Shown in pieces: positions 17,964-25,994 of a DNA stretch of 64,000 nucleotides. The translations under genes and the position numbers were made by a program. This stretch comes from Microbispora hainanensis. Lineage in GTDB: Bacteria; Actinomycetota; Actinomycetes; Streptosporangiales; Streptosporangiaceae. Numbering within the stretch: position 1 is the first letter of the stretch; each line of letters begins with the position of its first letter. Under the pieces are notes generated by a model, which ran no database searches, was not told the DNA's origin, and saw only the letters and a list, made by a program, of their open reading frames with translations. The stretch spans positions 7,068,001 through 7,132,000 of the forward strand of contig NZ_CP108086.1 of NCBI RefSeq assembly GCF_036186745.1, in the 5' to 3' direction.

Positions 17964-18019
17964 ACGCCCCGGCCGCAGTTCCCTTTCCTCCCCGTACGTA
18001 CACCACCGTTCCGTCCGCC

Positions 18020-19410
18020 GGGGACTGTACAAACAACGGTGTAACTCCTGATCAAGGAGACACCTGTGACGAGTACGGTGATCCAGCAGTCTGAGGCGCT
18101 GGACCTGGAGGACACCGCGGTGGCGCGGAAAGAGCATGAGGCGTCGGATCGTGAGCTGGTGGCCCGCCTGGTCGGCCAGGCCCGCGCCGAGGGGCTGGAG
18201 CTGGTCGGGGAGAACGGGCTGCTGGGCCGGCTGACCAAGCTGGTTTTGGAGTCGGCCCTGGAAGGCGAGCTGACCGACCACCTCGGCTACGACAAGCACG
18301 ATCCGGCCGGTCGCGGCAGCGGCAACTCCCGTAACGGCACCCGGACCAAGACGGTCATCACCGACGTCGGGCCGGTCGAGATCGACGTGCCCCGTGACCG
18401 GGACGCCAGCTTCGAACCGAAGATCGTGCGCAAGCGGCAGCGGCGGCTGCCGGGTGTGGATGAGATGGTCATCTCGCTGGCCGCCAAGGGCCTGACCACC
18501 GGGGAGATCTCGGCGCACCTGGCCGAGGTCTACGGGGCGGAGGTGTCCAAGCAGACCATCTCCACGATCACCGACGCGGTGATCGAGGGCATGACCGAGT
18601 GGCAGAACCGCCCTCTGGACCCCGTCTACCCGGTGGTGTTCATCGACGCCATCCACGTCAAGATCCGTGAAGGGCAGGTCGCCAACCGGCCGATCTACGT
18701 GGCGTTGGCGGTCACCGCCGACGGTGAGCGCGACATTCTCGGGTTGTGGGCCGGCGACGGCGGCGAGGGCGCCAAGTTCTGGCTGCACGTGCTGACCGAG
18801 ATCAAGAACCGGGGCGTCGCCGATGTGCTCATGATGGTCTGCGACGGCCTCAAAGGGCTGCCGCAGGCCATCGAGCAGGTCTGGCCGCAGACCGTGGTGC
18901 AGACCTGCGTGGTGCACCTGCTGCGCGCTTCCTTCCGCTACGCCGCACGCCAGCACTGGGACGCCATCGCCAAGGCGCTGCGGCCGGTCTACACCGCCCC
19001 GACCGAGGCCGCCGCGCTCGAGCGGTTCGCCGAGTTCGCCGAGGTCTGGGGCGGCAAGTACCCGGCGATCGTGAAGTTGTGGCAGGACGCCTGGGCGGAG
19101 TTCGTGCCGTTCCTGTCCTTTGATGTGGAGATCCGCCGGGTGATCTGCTCGACGAACGCGATCGAGTCGGTCAACGCCCGGATCCGTCGGGCGGTCAAGG
19201 CCCGCGGCCACTTCCCCAACGAGCAGGCCGCGCTCAAGTGCGTCTACATGGCCATCATGAGCCTGGACCCGACGGGCAAGGGCCGCAAACGCTGGATGAA
19301 CCGGTGGAAGGCCGCCCTGAACGCCTTCGAGATCACCTTCGAAGGCCGACTGTCAGCAACCCGCCGCTAGAACAAACCGAAGCCGAGTTACACCGTTCGC
19401 TGGACAGGCC
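18020..19410 (+). mobile_element. IS256-family insertion sequence, apparently complete
   Basis: The element is about 1.39 kb. Imperfect 26-bp terminal inverted repeats lie at 18022-18047 and 19385-19410; their inner ends share AACGGTGTAACTC exactly. An 8-bp sequence CGTCCGCC occurs at 18012-18019 and again at 19411-19418, consistent with the 8-9 bp target duplication of this family; the left end then carries two extra G before the repeat. It lies between a patatin/monooxygenase scar and another gene fragment. Confidence 0.85.
18066..19370 (+). CDS. IS256-family (Mutator-like) transposase
   Basis: This 434-residue DDE transposase moves its own element. It has the family N-terminal region (KLVLESALEGELTDHLGY), a helix-turn-helix region (GLTTGEISAHLAEVYG), the catalytic VVFIDAIHVKIREG (first Asp), MVCDGLKGLPQAIE (second Asp) and STNAIESVNARIRR (Glu). 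No frameshift or internal stop is seen, so it may be active. The GTG at 18066 has AAGGAG 8 nt upstream; expression probably starts at the left repeat. Confidence 0.95.
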   Translation: MTSTVIQQSEALDLEDTAVARKEHEASDRELVARLVGQARAEGLELVGENGLLGRLTKLVLESALEGELTDHLGYDKHDPAGRGSGNSRNGTRTKTVITDVGPVEIDVPRDRDASFEPKIVRKRQRRLPGVDEMVISLAAKGLTTGEISAHLAEVYGAEVSKQTISTITDAVIEGMTEWQNRPLDPVYPVVFIDAIHVKIREGQVANRPIYVALAVTADGERDILGLWAGDGGEGAKFWLHVLTEIKNRGVADVLMMVCDGLKGLPQAIEQVWPQTVVQTCVVHLLRASFRYAARQHWDAIAKALRPVYTAPTEAAALERFAEFAEVWGGKYPAIVKLWQDAWAEFVPFLSFDVEIRRVICSTNAIESVNARIRRAVKARGHFPNEQAALKCVYMAIMSLDPTGKGRKRWMNRWKAALNAFEITFEGRLSATRR

Positions 19411-19467
19411 CGTCCGCCCCCCCCCGCACAAAGAGAGGTGCGGATTACGTCAGACAAGGGGTTGTGA

Positions 19468-19887
19468 CCGACCCCTTGGTATTTCGAACCTGATCGGCCG
19501 GCCGACCTGGTGGAGGCGCTCGCCGGGTTCGGCTCACAGCTCAGGCGCGCGTGGGAGGACGGTCGTCTCGCCGAGGACACCTACATCGCGGCTCGGGCGG
19601 AGCTCGGTGCGGCCGAGGATGCCCTGCAGACGGAGGCCCTGCAGACGAAGGCGCTGCAGACGGAGGCCCTGCAGACGGAGGCGCTGCAGGGCAAGGGCAG
19701 GCTGCCCCTGGCGCTCGAGAAGCTCCGCGGGTTGATCCGCCGCGTCGGCGAGCGGGCTGATCCGCCATCCGGCGGCCGAAGTGGCGCGCCGATGGAACAG
19801 CCGATGGAACAACGGCACGCTGTGAAGCGACCGTCAGCAACTGGCCGCTCCCCTGCACACGCTTCTTCCTTGAACGGTCTTCCTTGA
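19468..19887 (+). pseudogene. Helical fragment, possibly the tail of a conflict-system protein
   Basis: An open frame without a proper start encodes DLVEALAGFGSQLRRAWEDGRLAEDTY and, after a Leu/Gln/Ala-rich repeat, LPLALEKLRGLIRRVGE. The pattern (helical hairpin, variable acidic spacer, then a short amphipathic helix) resembles C-terminal helical domains found in actinobacterial effector-associated-domain proteins, but this is an impression, not a match. The first in-frame start would be the GTG at 19510. The 3' part beyond about 19760 is not protein-like. It is probably a remnant cut off by events around the adjacent IS256 insertion. Confidence 0.35.
19624..19690 (+). repeat. 15-bp tandem repeat (CTGCAGACGGAGGCC type)
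   Basis: Four and a half copies of a 15-bp unit encode LQTEA/LQTKA repeats in the fragment described at 19468-19887. Copies differ by one or two bases, which suggests recent slippage expansion. Confidence 0.8.
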
Positions 19888-19926
19888 ACGGTTTCTCCCT
19901 TGAACGGTGCCGGTGGCGAGGGGTCG

Positions 19927-22900
19927 TCAAAAGGGTGGTGTCTCGAGGTCGCGTTGGATGAGTGTTCCTCCCGATTCGTCGTCCTTTGATCTGCTGTCGT
20001 CGTGTTCCTTTGCGCCGGGGCTGCCCGCGCCTGCTGCGTGCGTCGCGTGCCTACAGGTTGGTTGTGCCGGGGCTTCTGCGGGGGTTTGTGCTGGTGGGGT
20101 GGTGGGAGGGCATGGTGGGGCCATGATCGTGTCTGGTGCTCCGGGGAGGTCGCCGGGCAGGCGTCCGGGTGGGGCGTCGGGCCAGGTGCGGGGCTGGGGG
20201 TCGGGGACGGGCTGGATGATCTTCGGGAGTGGGCTGCGGTAGGGGTGTCCGAGTGGGCTGGTCCAGATGATCAGGTGGGGGCCTGCGGTGGTGACGCGCC
20301 AGCCGCCGAGGTGCTTGGCGCGGTGGTCGTGGCGGCAGGCCAGGTGCAGGTTGGCGGCGGTGGTGGCGCCGTTGTCGGCCCAGGCCTGGATGTGGTCTTG
20401 GTCGGTGCGGGTGGCGGGCATGCGGCAGCCCGGCCAGGAGCAGACCCGGCCCCGAATCTGGACGTATCGGCGTAAGACCGCATCCGCATGACGCCGATCA
20501 GCCCCGTTCGCCGTATTCGCCACCCCAGCGGTACCGGCCGCACCAGCCGCGCCCGCCACGTTGACCACGTCAGCAGTGTTCGCCACGCCCGCCGCGTTGA
20601 CCACGTCAGCCACGTTGGCCGCGCCTACGGCGCCTGTGGTGCTGACTGCGCCTGCCGTGTTCGCCGCGCCCGTCGTGTTCGCCGAGTCCGCGATAACCGT
20701 CTCAGCCGCGCCTGCGGCGTCCGCAGTGTCGGCCGCGCCCGCCGCGTTGATCATGTCGGCCGTGTGGGCTGGGTCGGTCTGTTCGCCCAGCATGGCCGGG
20801 TCACCCGATCCCTTTGGGGCGTGCGCTGCAGCCGGGTCACAGGATCGGCCCGGGTGAGGTGCTGCTGCCGGGTGGGGTGATCCGGCTGGGTGAGGTGATC
20901 CGGTTGCGGGGGTGGTGCCGAGCTGGGCGTGGGCTTGACGGGCGAGGTCGGCGATGAGGGGTGCCCAGGCGCCGGTGGTGGCCGGTGCGGCGGCCAGCCG
21001 GTGGAGCTGGGTGAGGGTGATCTGCAGCTCGACGATGCCGCCGCGTCGCATGTCGCGGGGTGGCCGTTGTGCAGGCGGGCAGGGGCGCTGCCGGGTGATG
21101 CCGGCCAGGAGCAGGTGCCCGTCGTCGGTGCAGATGGCATAGCGCCATTGCCCATGCAGCATGCCGGTGACGATGCGGCGTGCCTGGGCGGCGTGGACCA
21201 TGCCCCAGCCGGGCAGGTGCGCCGGGTGCTCATCGTGCCCGAGCAACGTCGTCAGCTCCACCCGTATCTCCGGCACCGACCACGATGTCGCGCCGGGCCC
21301 CCCACCAAGGCGGCCCTGCGACCGCTGAAGCTCCCGGCACCCGGGCTCACCCTCCGGCTCTGGTTCGGGTGCGGCGCTCCGGTCGTGCCCGCGCCCGTGC
21401 TCTGGTTCTGGTGCGGTGCTCCGGTCGCGCTCGTACGCAGGCGTGGGTTCGGTGCTCGGCCTCTGCCCGGTCTCCGGTTGTGGTGCGGTGCTTTGGCCGT
21501 GTCTACGCTCCGGCTCCGGAGCGACCCTCCGCCCGTGCCCGTGCCCATCTTCCGGCTCGGGTCCGTTACCCGACCTCCGCTCGTATTCGCGCTCGCGCTT
21601 CTGCTTCGGCTCGGGTGCGGTGATCCGCTCGCGCTCGTGCTTCGGCTCGCCTGTGGGGGTACCGGCAGAGCTGGCGGGGCTGGCGGTAGTGCCTGCGGGG
21701 GCGTCAGGTTTGCCGGTGGCGGCGTCAGATGAGCCGGCGGGGTCGTCGGCCGAGCCGGTGGAGCTGGGGGTGTCGTCAGAGGTGTCGCCGGGGGTGGGAT
21801 CGCCGGGTTCCACGAGAGGGTGGGCCAGGACATGGGTGACGATCTGCTCGTCGGTCAGGCCTTCGAAGGTGCCATCCAGGCTGCCCAAGAACAAGTCCGC
21901 GCGGATGTGATCGATCGGGCGGCGGTCCCCGGCGCGTTTGCAGGCGCGGGCCAGCTCATCGATCCGCTCGCACCCGGCCACCGCCCGCTCCACCGGCAGG
22001 TCCAGCCCGGACACGGTCGCGGTGCCGTCATCATTGCGCGTGCCGGCCACCCGCCGCCTGCGGACCGCCTCGGTATAACGCTTTTCCGCCCAATCCGGAT
22101 CGATCGCGAGCACCATGCGCTGAACGTGCTCGACCAGCTCGCCCACCGTCCACCCCGCCGCCCGAGGCACCAGGCGCTCGCAAACCCAGCCGGCCTGGGC
22201 GTCGGTCAACCCGCTCGTCCAGCGGATGAAAGCCACCGCCCGCGGCTCATCCAACACCCCCTCCAGCATCGCCTCACCGAGCACCGGCAGGCGGCGATGC
22301 AGATTCCACGCCAGCTCGAACGCCGAATCCGCGCGGCGGCGCGACCACACCAGCGCCGCCCGCGCCTCATCCGGGGCGAACTCCTCCGGTGTTTGCAGGC
22401 GGACCACGCTGTCGCCGGACCACGCCTCACGCAACCCGACCTCCAGCAGCACCCGCAAAAACCACGCCCGGTCATGACACGACTGCCGGTAGGCCGCCTT
22501 GAGCACCTCCACAGTGTCGAACCCCGACACCCGCTCCACAGCGATACCCGCCAGCACCCCCGCAAGCTCGGCCCCCGGCGGGACCACCGCCAGCCCCTCA
22601 GGAATCGCCACCGGAACCCCACCACCGCCGGTACCTTCGCCCCCGGCCTCGCCCCCACCCTGGCCAGCGGAGGACACCCCGCCCACCACACGCGAAGGGT
22701 AGGCCGGGCCCGCCAGGCCCACCAGGGGTGCCGGGCGCGCTGAAGGCGCCGAGTCCACCGGAGGTGTCGAGCCCACCAGGCGTGCTGAAGGCGCCGGATC
22801 CACCGGACGTGCCGGATCCATCGGACGTGCCGGGTCCGCAGAGCGCGCCGGGCGAGGCGGGCGCGGCGCGCGTGCTGGACTTGTCGGGTCTGCCGGGCGT

Positions 22901-22974
22901 CCTGGACGTGCCGAGGGCACCGGCGGTGCCGGGCACTGCCCGGCGGCAGCGGACGGCGAGAGCGGCGCGGACAC
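19927..22974 (-). CDS. DUF222/13E12-type HNH endonuclease-domain protein, unusually long
   Basis: This 1015-residue protein has the DUF222 (REP13E12) domain at about residues 130-400 (EPRAVAFIRWTSGLTDAQAG, GLDLPVERAV, RADLFLGSLDG) and a C-terminal HNH domain with RVCSWPGCRMPATRTDQDH, then NLHLACRHDH. The family is usually 400-550 residues. Here a repetitive Pro/Arg/Asp N-terminus of about 90 residues, a charged Glu/Pro/Arg region and an Ala/Asn/Val/Thr repeat (about residues 740-840) are inserted. Such proteins are common in actinobacteria, often in several copies, with unproven nuclease function. The GTG at 22974 is the longest start; the true start may be nearer VVGGVSSAG. Extra regions look like repeat expansion. 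Confidence 0.85.
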   Translation of the reverse strand: MSAPLSPSAAAGQCPAPPVPSARPGRPADPTSPARAPRPPRPARSADPARPMDPARPVDPAPSARLVGSTPPVDSAPSARPAPLVGLAGPAYPSRVVGGVSSAGQGGGEAGGEGTGGGGVPVAIPEGLAVVPPGAELAGVLAGIAVERVSGFDTVEVLKAAYRQSCHDRAWFLRVLLEVGLREAWSGDSVVRLQTPEEFAPDEARAALVWSRRRADSAFELAWNLHRRLPVLGEAMLEGVLDEPRAVAFIRWTSGLTDAQAGWVCERLVPRAAGWTVGELVEHVQRMVLAIDPDWAEKRYTEAVRRRRVAGTRNDDGTATVSGLDLPVERAVAGCERIDELARACKRAGDRRPIDHIRADLFLGSLDGTFEGLTDEQIVTHVLAHPLVEPGDPTPGDTSDDTPSSTGSADDPAGSSDAATGKPDAPAGTTASPASSAGTPTGEPKHERERITAPEPKQKREREYERRSGNGPEPEDGHGHGRRVAPEPERRHGQSTAPQPETGQRPSTEPTPAYERDRSTAPEPEHGRGHDRSAAPEPEPEGEPGCRELQRSQGRLGGGPGATSWSVPEIRVELTTLLGHDEHPAHLPGWGMVHAAQARRIVTGMLHGQWRYAICTDDGHLLLAGITRQRPCPPAQRPPRDMRRGGIVELQITLTQLHRLAAAPATTGAWAPLIADLARQAHAQLGTTPATGSPHPAGSPHPAAAPHPGRSCDPAAAHAPKGSGDPAMLGEQTDPAHTADMINAAGAADTADAAGAAETVIADSANTTGAANTAGAVSTTGAVGAANVADVVNAAGVANTADVVNVAGAAGAAGTAGVANTANGADRRHADAVLRRYVQIRGRVCSWPGCRMPATRTDQDHIQAWADNGATTAANLHLACRHDHRAKHLGGWRVTTAGPHLIIWTSPLGHPYRSPLPKIIQPVPDPQPRTWPDAPPGRLPGDLPGAPDTIMAPPCPPTTPPAQTPAEAPAQPTCRHATHAAGAGSPGAKEHDDSRSKDDESGGTLIQRDLETPPF

Positions 22975-23235
22975 GGCGGTGAACCCCCAAGAGCACAGAC
23001 GAAGGCAAACAACGGTTTCCCGACCGCCCGGACCGGGACTTCCTTCAACAGACTCGGCTCAACACACGGCGTATGGCCAACGGCCCGCCAGCTAGGCTCA
23101 CCTGTAACGGCTGCCCCAAGCCTACCTCGAACACACCATCGAATCAAACCCTGACCTGGGCAAATATGGAGCCCCAGCCCGGCGATGCGAGGCAGTCCTC
23201 GATACGACGTCCCGTCCAAAGACGGCTCGCAAAAC

Positions 23236-23518
23236 CTTCCGGCTGTCGTCGCGGCGTGCAGTCCAGGTGTACGGGCCGGGTGTGCAGGCCAGAAGGGTCG
23301 CCGGCAACGCGGGCTCCGTGAAGGCTGGAAAGGTCACGCCCGGCACGAGGGCACCGCGACGGCCAGAAGCGTTGTGCCCGGAGATGATTCGCAGAGGCTT
23401 CCGGGCTGTCGCCAGGGGCGTACGGTCCAGGTGCGCGATCCGGAGGTGCAGGCCGGAAGGGCTCGCCGGCAACGCAGGCTCCGTGAAGGCTAGAGAGGCC
23501 GCTCCCCGGTATAAGGGC
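23236..23518. repeat. About 120-bp imperfect direct duplication
   Basis: Unit A (23236-23352) and unit B (23398-23518) align over their length; both contain CGCCGGCAACGC and GGCTCCGTGAAGGCT. The period is about 162 bp. Open frames across the units are not protein-like. The rest of 22975-23520 shows nothing else I can identify. Confidence 0.7.
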
Positions 23519-23519
23519 C

Positions 23520-23766
23520 ACCACCCGGCTCACCGCGTACGCCGCAGCCCGGCTCAAGCGGGACGACCTGGCCGCCCGGGTGTGGCAGGAGTTCTACACG
23601 GGCGACGGCTACGGGCCGGACCTGCCGTGGCGGGCAGAGAAGGTCGCCTCCACGCTTCAACCCGACGGAGCAGGCCCCGTGGGTGTCCACCAACGCCACC
23701 GCCCAGTACGGCCTGGCCGCCGTCAAGAACCTCGCCCTGATCGGCGGCCTGATCCCCGATCCGTGA
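23520..23766 (+). pseudogene. C-terminal remnant of a large secreted lyase/glycosidase-type protein
   Basis: The + frame from about 23523 reads LTAYAAARLKRDDLAARVWQ and continues to LPWRAEKV. After a frame change near 23655 the next frame reads FNPTEQAPWVSTNATAQYGL and ends LIGGLIPDP with TGA at 23764-23766. Together these resemble the end of the roughly 900-residue actinobacterial Tat-secreted proteins associated with rhamnogalacturonan degradation; that family link is from memory and unverified. Only about 80 residues remain, with one indel, so the gene is dead. Confidence 0.6.
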
Positions 23767-23799
23767 CCCGGGTGGTCCCAGGCGGACCACCCGGGTCAC
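23763..23799. terminator. Strong bidirectional terminator hairpin
   Basis: A perfect 16-bp stem (23763-23778 with 23784-23799) and a 5-nt loop lie between the lyase remnant (+) and the convergent GH53 gene (-). Confidence 0.85.
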
Positions 23800-23806
23800 G
23801 GGGGCT

Positions 23807-25411
23807 TTACGGCGTCCAGCGAACGTTGGGGTTGAGGCGGCCGTTCCTGTCGAAGATCGCCTGGTTGTCCCAGCCGTCGCCGGAGCCGTTGATGTCGGCC
23901 GGGTCCCAGCCGTTGCCGGGCACGGCGTACCAGGTCGGCTCCCAGTAGAAGACGCCGATCGCGCCCGCGTCGCGGGCGGTTGTCTGCACCGCCGTGAAGT
24001 TGGCCGCCTGCCCCGCGGGCGTCGCCTGATATCCGGAGCACGGCTCGGAGGAGGAGATCACGTTGGGGGTGCCGTCGCCGTTGGCCGTGGTGTAGGGATA
24101 GGCCGTCTCGGCGAGGATCACGTCCTTGCCGTAGCGGGACTTCATGTCGGCGACCACGCCCGCCATGTTGGGCATCGTGCCGTGCCAGTAGCAGTAGTAC
24201 GACAGGCCGGTGATGTCCCACGACACGCCCTTGGCCCTGATGCCGTCGTAGAACCAGCGGGCGTTCGCGTCGCTGTCCGCGTCGGCGGTGTGGATGATCA
24301 CCTGGGTGCCGGAGTTGCACGCCTTCGTCGCGTTATAGCCGGCCTTGAGCAGCAGGCTCAGGTTGGTGAAGTCGTTGTTGACGACCTTGCCGTCATTCCA
24401 CAGCATGCCCACGTTGATTTCGTTGCCGATCTGCACGCTGTCAGGGGTGGTGCCCTGCGCCTTGAGGCTGGAGCACACGTCGTAGGTGTAGTTGTAGACG
24501 TCGGTCTGCAACTGGCCGATCCCGTGGCTCGCCCACGCCGCCGGCTTGTACTGCTTGCCGGGATCCGCCCAGGTGTCGGAGTAGTGGAAGTCGACCAGCA
24601 GCTTCAGGCCCTTGGCCTTCACGGTCTTGGCGTACTGCAGCACCTTGGCCTTGTTGTTGTAGCCGCTGGCCGGGTTGTTCCAGATCCGCAGCCGGACGTA
24701 GTTCACCCCGATGTCCTTGAGGATGTCGAGCGGGTCCCGCTGCGCGCCGGACGCGTCGTAGTACCTCGCGCCCAGGTCGCCGGCACGCTGCAGGGTGGAC
24801 ACGTCCGCCCCCAGCATGGTCAGCCTCTTCCCGCCCGGAGACGGGCTCGGGGACGGGCTCGGGGACGGGCTCGGGGACGGGCTCGGTGACGGGCTTGGCG
24901 ACGCGCTCGGTGACGGGCTCGGGGACGGGCTTGGCGACGCGCTCGGAGGCGGGCTCGGAGACGGGCTCGGAGACGGGCTCGCGGTTGGGCTGGGTGAACC
25001 GGTCACGCCGCCCGTGCACGGCGTGCCGTTGAGGGTGAAGCCCGTCGGCGCCGGGTTGCTCCCGGACCACGAGCCGTTGAAGCCGAAGGAGACGCTGCCG
25101 CCGGTGCCCACCGACCCGTTGTAGGCGGCGTTGGTCGCGGTGACCTGCGATCCGCTCTGGGTGACGGTCGCGTTCCACGCCTGCGTCACCTGCTGCCCCG
25201 CCGGATAGGACCACACGAGCGTCCACGAGGAGATCGGGTCGCCCAGGTTGCTGATCGTGATGTTCGTCCCGAAACCACCCGGCCACTCGCTGCTGACCGC
25301 GTAGGTGACACTGCACCCGCTCGCCGCCGAGGCCGGTGACGCCGCGACGACACCGGCCCCCGCCATCATCGCCGCCGCGCACAGCGGCACAGCGAGACCA
25401 CGTCTCTTCAT
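23807..25411 (-). CDS. CBM2-GH53 endo-beta-1,4-galactanase, secreted
   Basis: This 534-residue secreted enzyme should cut beta-1,4-galactan side chains of pectin. The signal peptide ends near residue 30 (ASPASA), the CBM2 covers about 31-132 (SSEWPGGFGTNITISN), a long Ser-Pro linker covers about 139-192, and the GH53 TIM barrel follows. The acid/base is Glu331 in QIGNEINVGMLW and the nucleophile Glu435 in VILAETAYPY, both at the family positions. VDFHYSDTWADPGKQ is a further GH53 signature. The ATG at 25411 has GGAGAGAC directly upstream. Two LacI-type operator candidates lie about 100 and 220 bp before the start. Confidence 0.95.
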   Translation of the reverse strand: MKRRGLAVPLCAAAMMAGAGVVAASPASAASGCSVTYAVSSEWPGGFGTNITISNLGDPISSWTLVWSYPAGQQVTQAWNATVTQSGSQVTATNAAYNGSVGTGGSVSFGFNGSWSGSNPAPTGFTLNGTPCTGGVTGSPSPTASPSPSPSPSPPPSASPSPSPSPSPSASPSPSPSPSPSPSPSPSPSPSPGGKRLTMLGADVSTLQRAGDLGARYYDASGAQRDPLDILKDIGVNYVRLRIWNNPASGYNNKAKVLQYAKTVKAKGLKLLVDFHYSDTWADPGKQYKPAAWASHGIGQLQTDVYNYTYDVCSSLKAQGTTPDSVQIGNEINVGMLWNDGKVVNNDFTNLSLLLKAGYNATKACNSGTQVIIHTADADSDANARWFYDGIRAKGVSWDITGLSYYCYWHGTMPNMAGVVADMKSRYGKDVILAETAYPYTTANGDGTPNVISSSEPCSGYQATPAGQAANFTAVQTTARDAGAIGVFYWEPTWYAVPGNGWDPADINGSGDGWDNQAIFDRNGRLNPNVRWTP

Positions 25412-25994
25412 GTCTCTCCCAGCCTCCACAGGACACGGATCGTCCCCGCCGTACGCGGGGCACTCCGGTAGGGCGGGACATCGGGACACGTCTCCGCCTC
25501 ACGAGGTTCTGTGAACGTGCACAGTAGCCCACCAGCGGCCTGCCGAGAAGCGTCGGCGCATAAGCACAAAAAGGGGCCCCAGAGGCGACCGTTTAACGGT
25601 CGTTGACGTCGCACGGGACAACTCTCATCCTGTGAACGTTCCCAGACCTGATGTCCCCCGTCCTCGCGTCCGTCCGTCCGGAGGCCCACGTGGGAAGACC
25701 CCAGCGTCACGACCGTTCGCGGGCGAGCATAACCTGCGGCGCGACCCGCGTTCCGGGCCGGTGGGACCCGCCTCCGGAGCGACCGGAAGTACGCCGCGCG
25801 CGGCGCCGGCCCGGAAGCGAATCGCCTCGTCCACATGAATGTTTCACGTCCCGCGCCCCGGCGGTCCGGCGAACGAGCCGATGAACGACCATCGCCCCGG
25901 CAGACCGGCCTCCCTCGCCCACGCGTACGCCCGCCCAGGGGTACTGACGCGTTCGACCCCCTCGGCGAACCCACCCCAGGAGAAACGGAGCGCC
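25412..25994. promoter_or_regulatory. Divergent control region between GH53 and CE2
   Basis: No gene is supported. Two imperfect 14-bp LacI-type palindromes share CTGTGAACGT: TGTGAACGTGCACA at 25510-25523 and TGTGAACGTTCCCA at 25631-25644, each with one mismatched pair. Between them GACCGTT-T-AACGGTC (25587-25601) is a perfect odd dyad. The arrangement would let one sugar-responsive repressor control both enzymes. Confidence 0.55.

Noticed and set aside
19455..19478. Eight-bp hairpin CAAGGGGT/ACCCCTTG right of the IS element
   Set aside because: Possible leftover terminator, but the stem is short and no upstream gene ends there except the transposase, whose right repeat already intervenes.
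24840..25010. Highly repetitive GACGGGCTCGG stretch that could look like a CRISPR or satellite array
   Set aside because: It encodes the Ser-Pro linker of the GH53 enzyme; there are no spacers. No CRISPR array was seen in the window.
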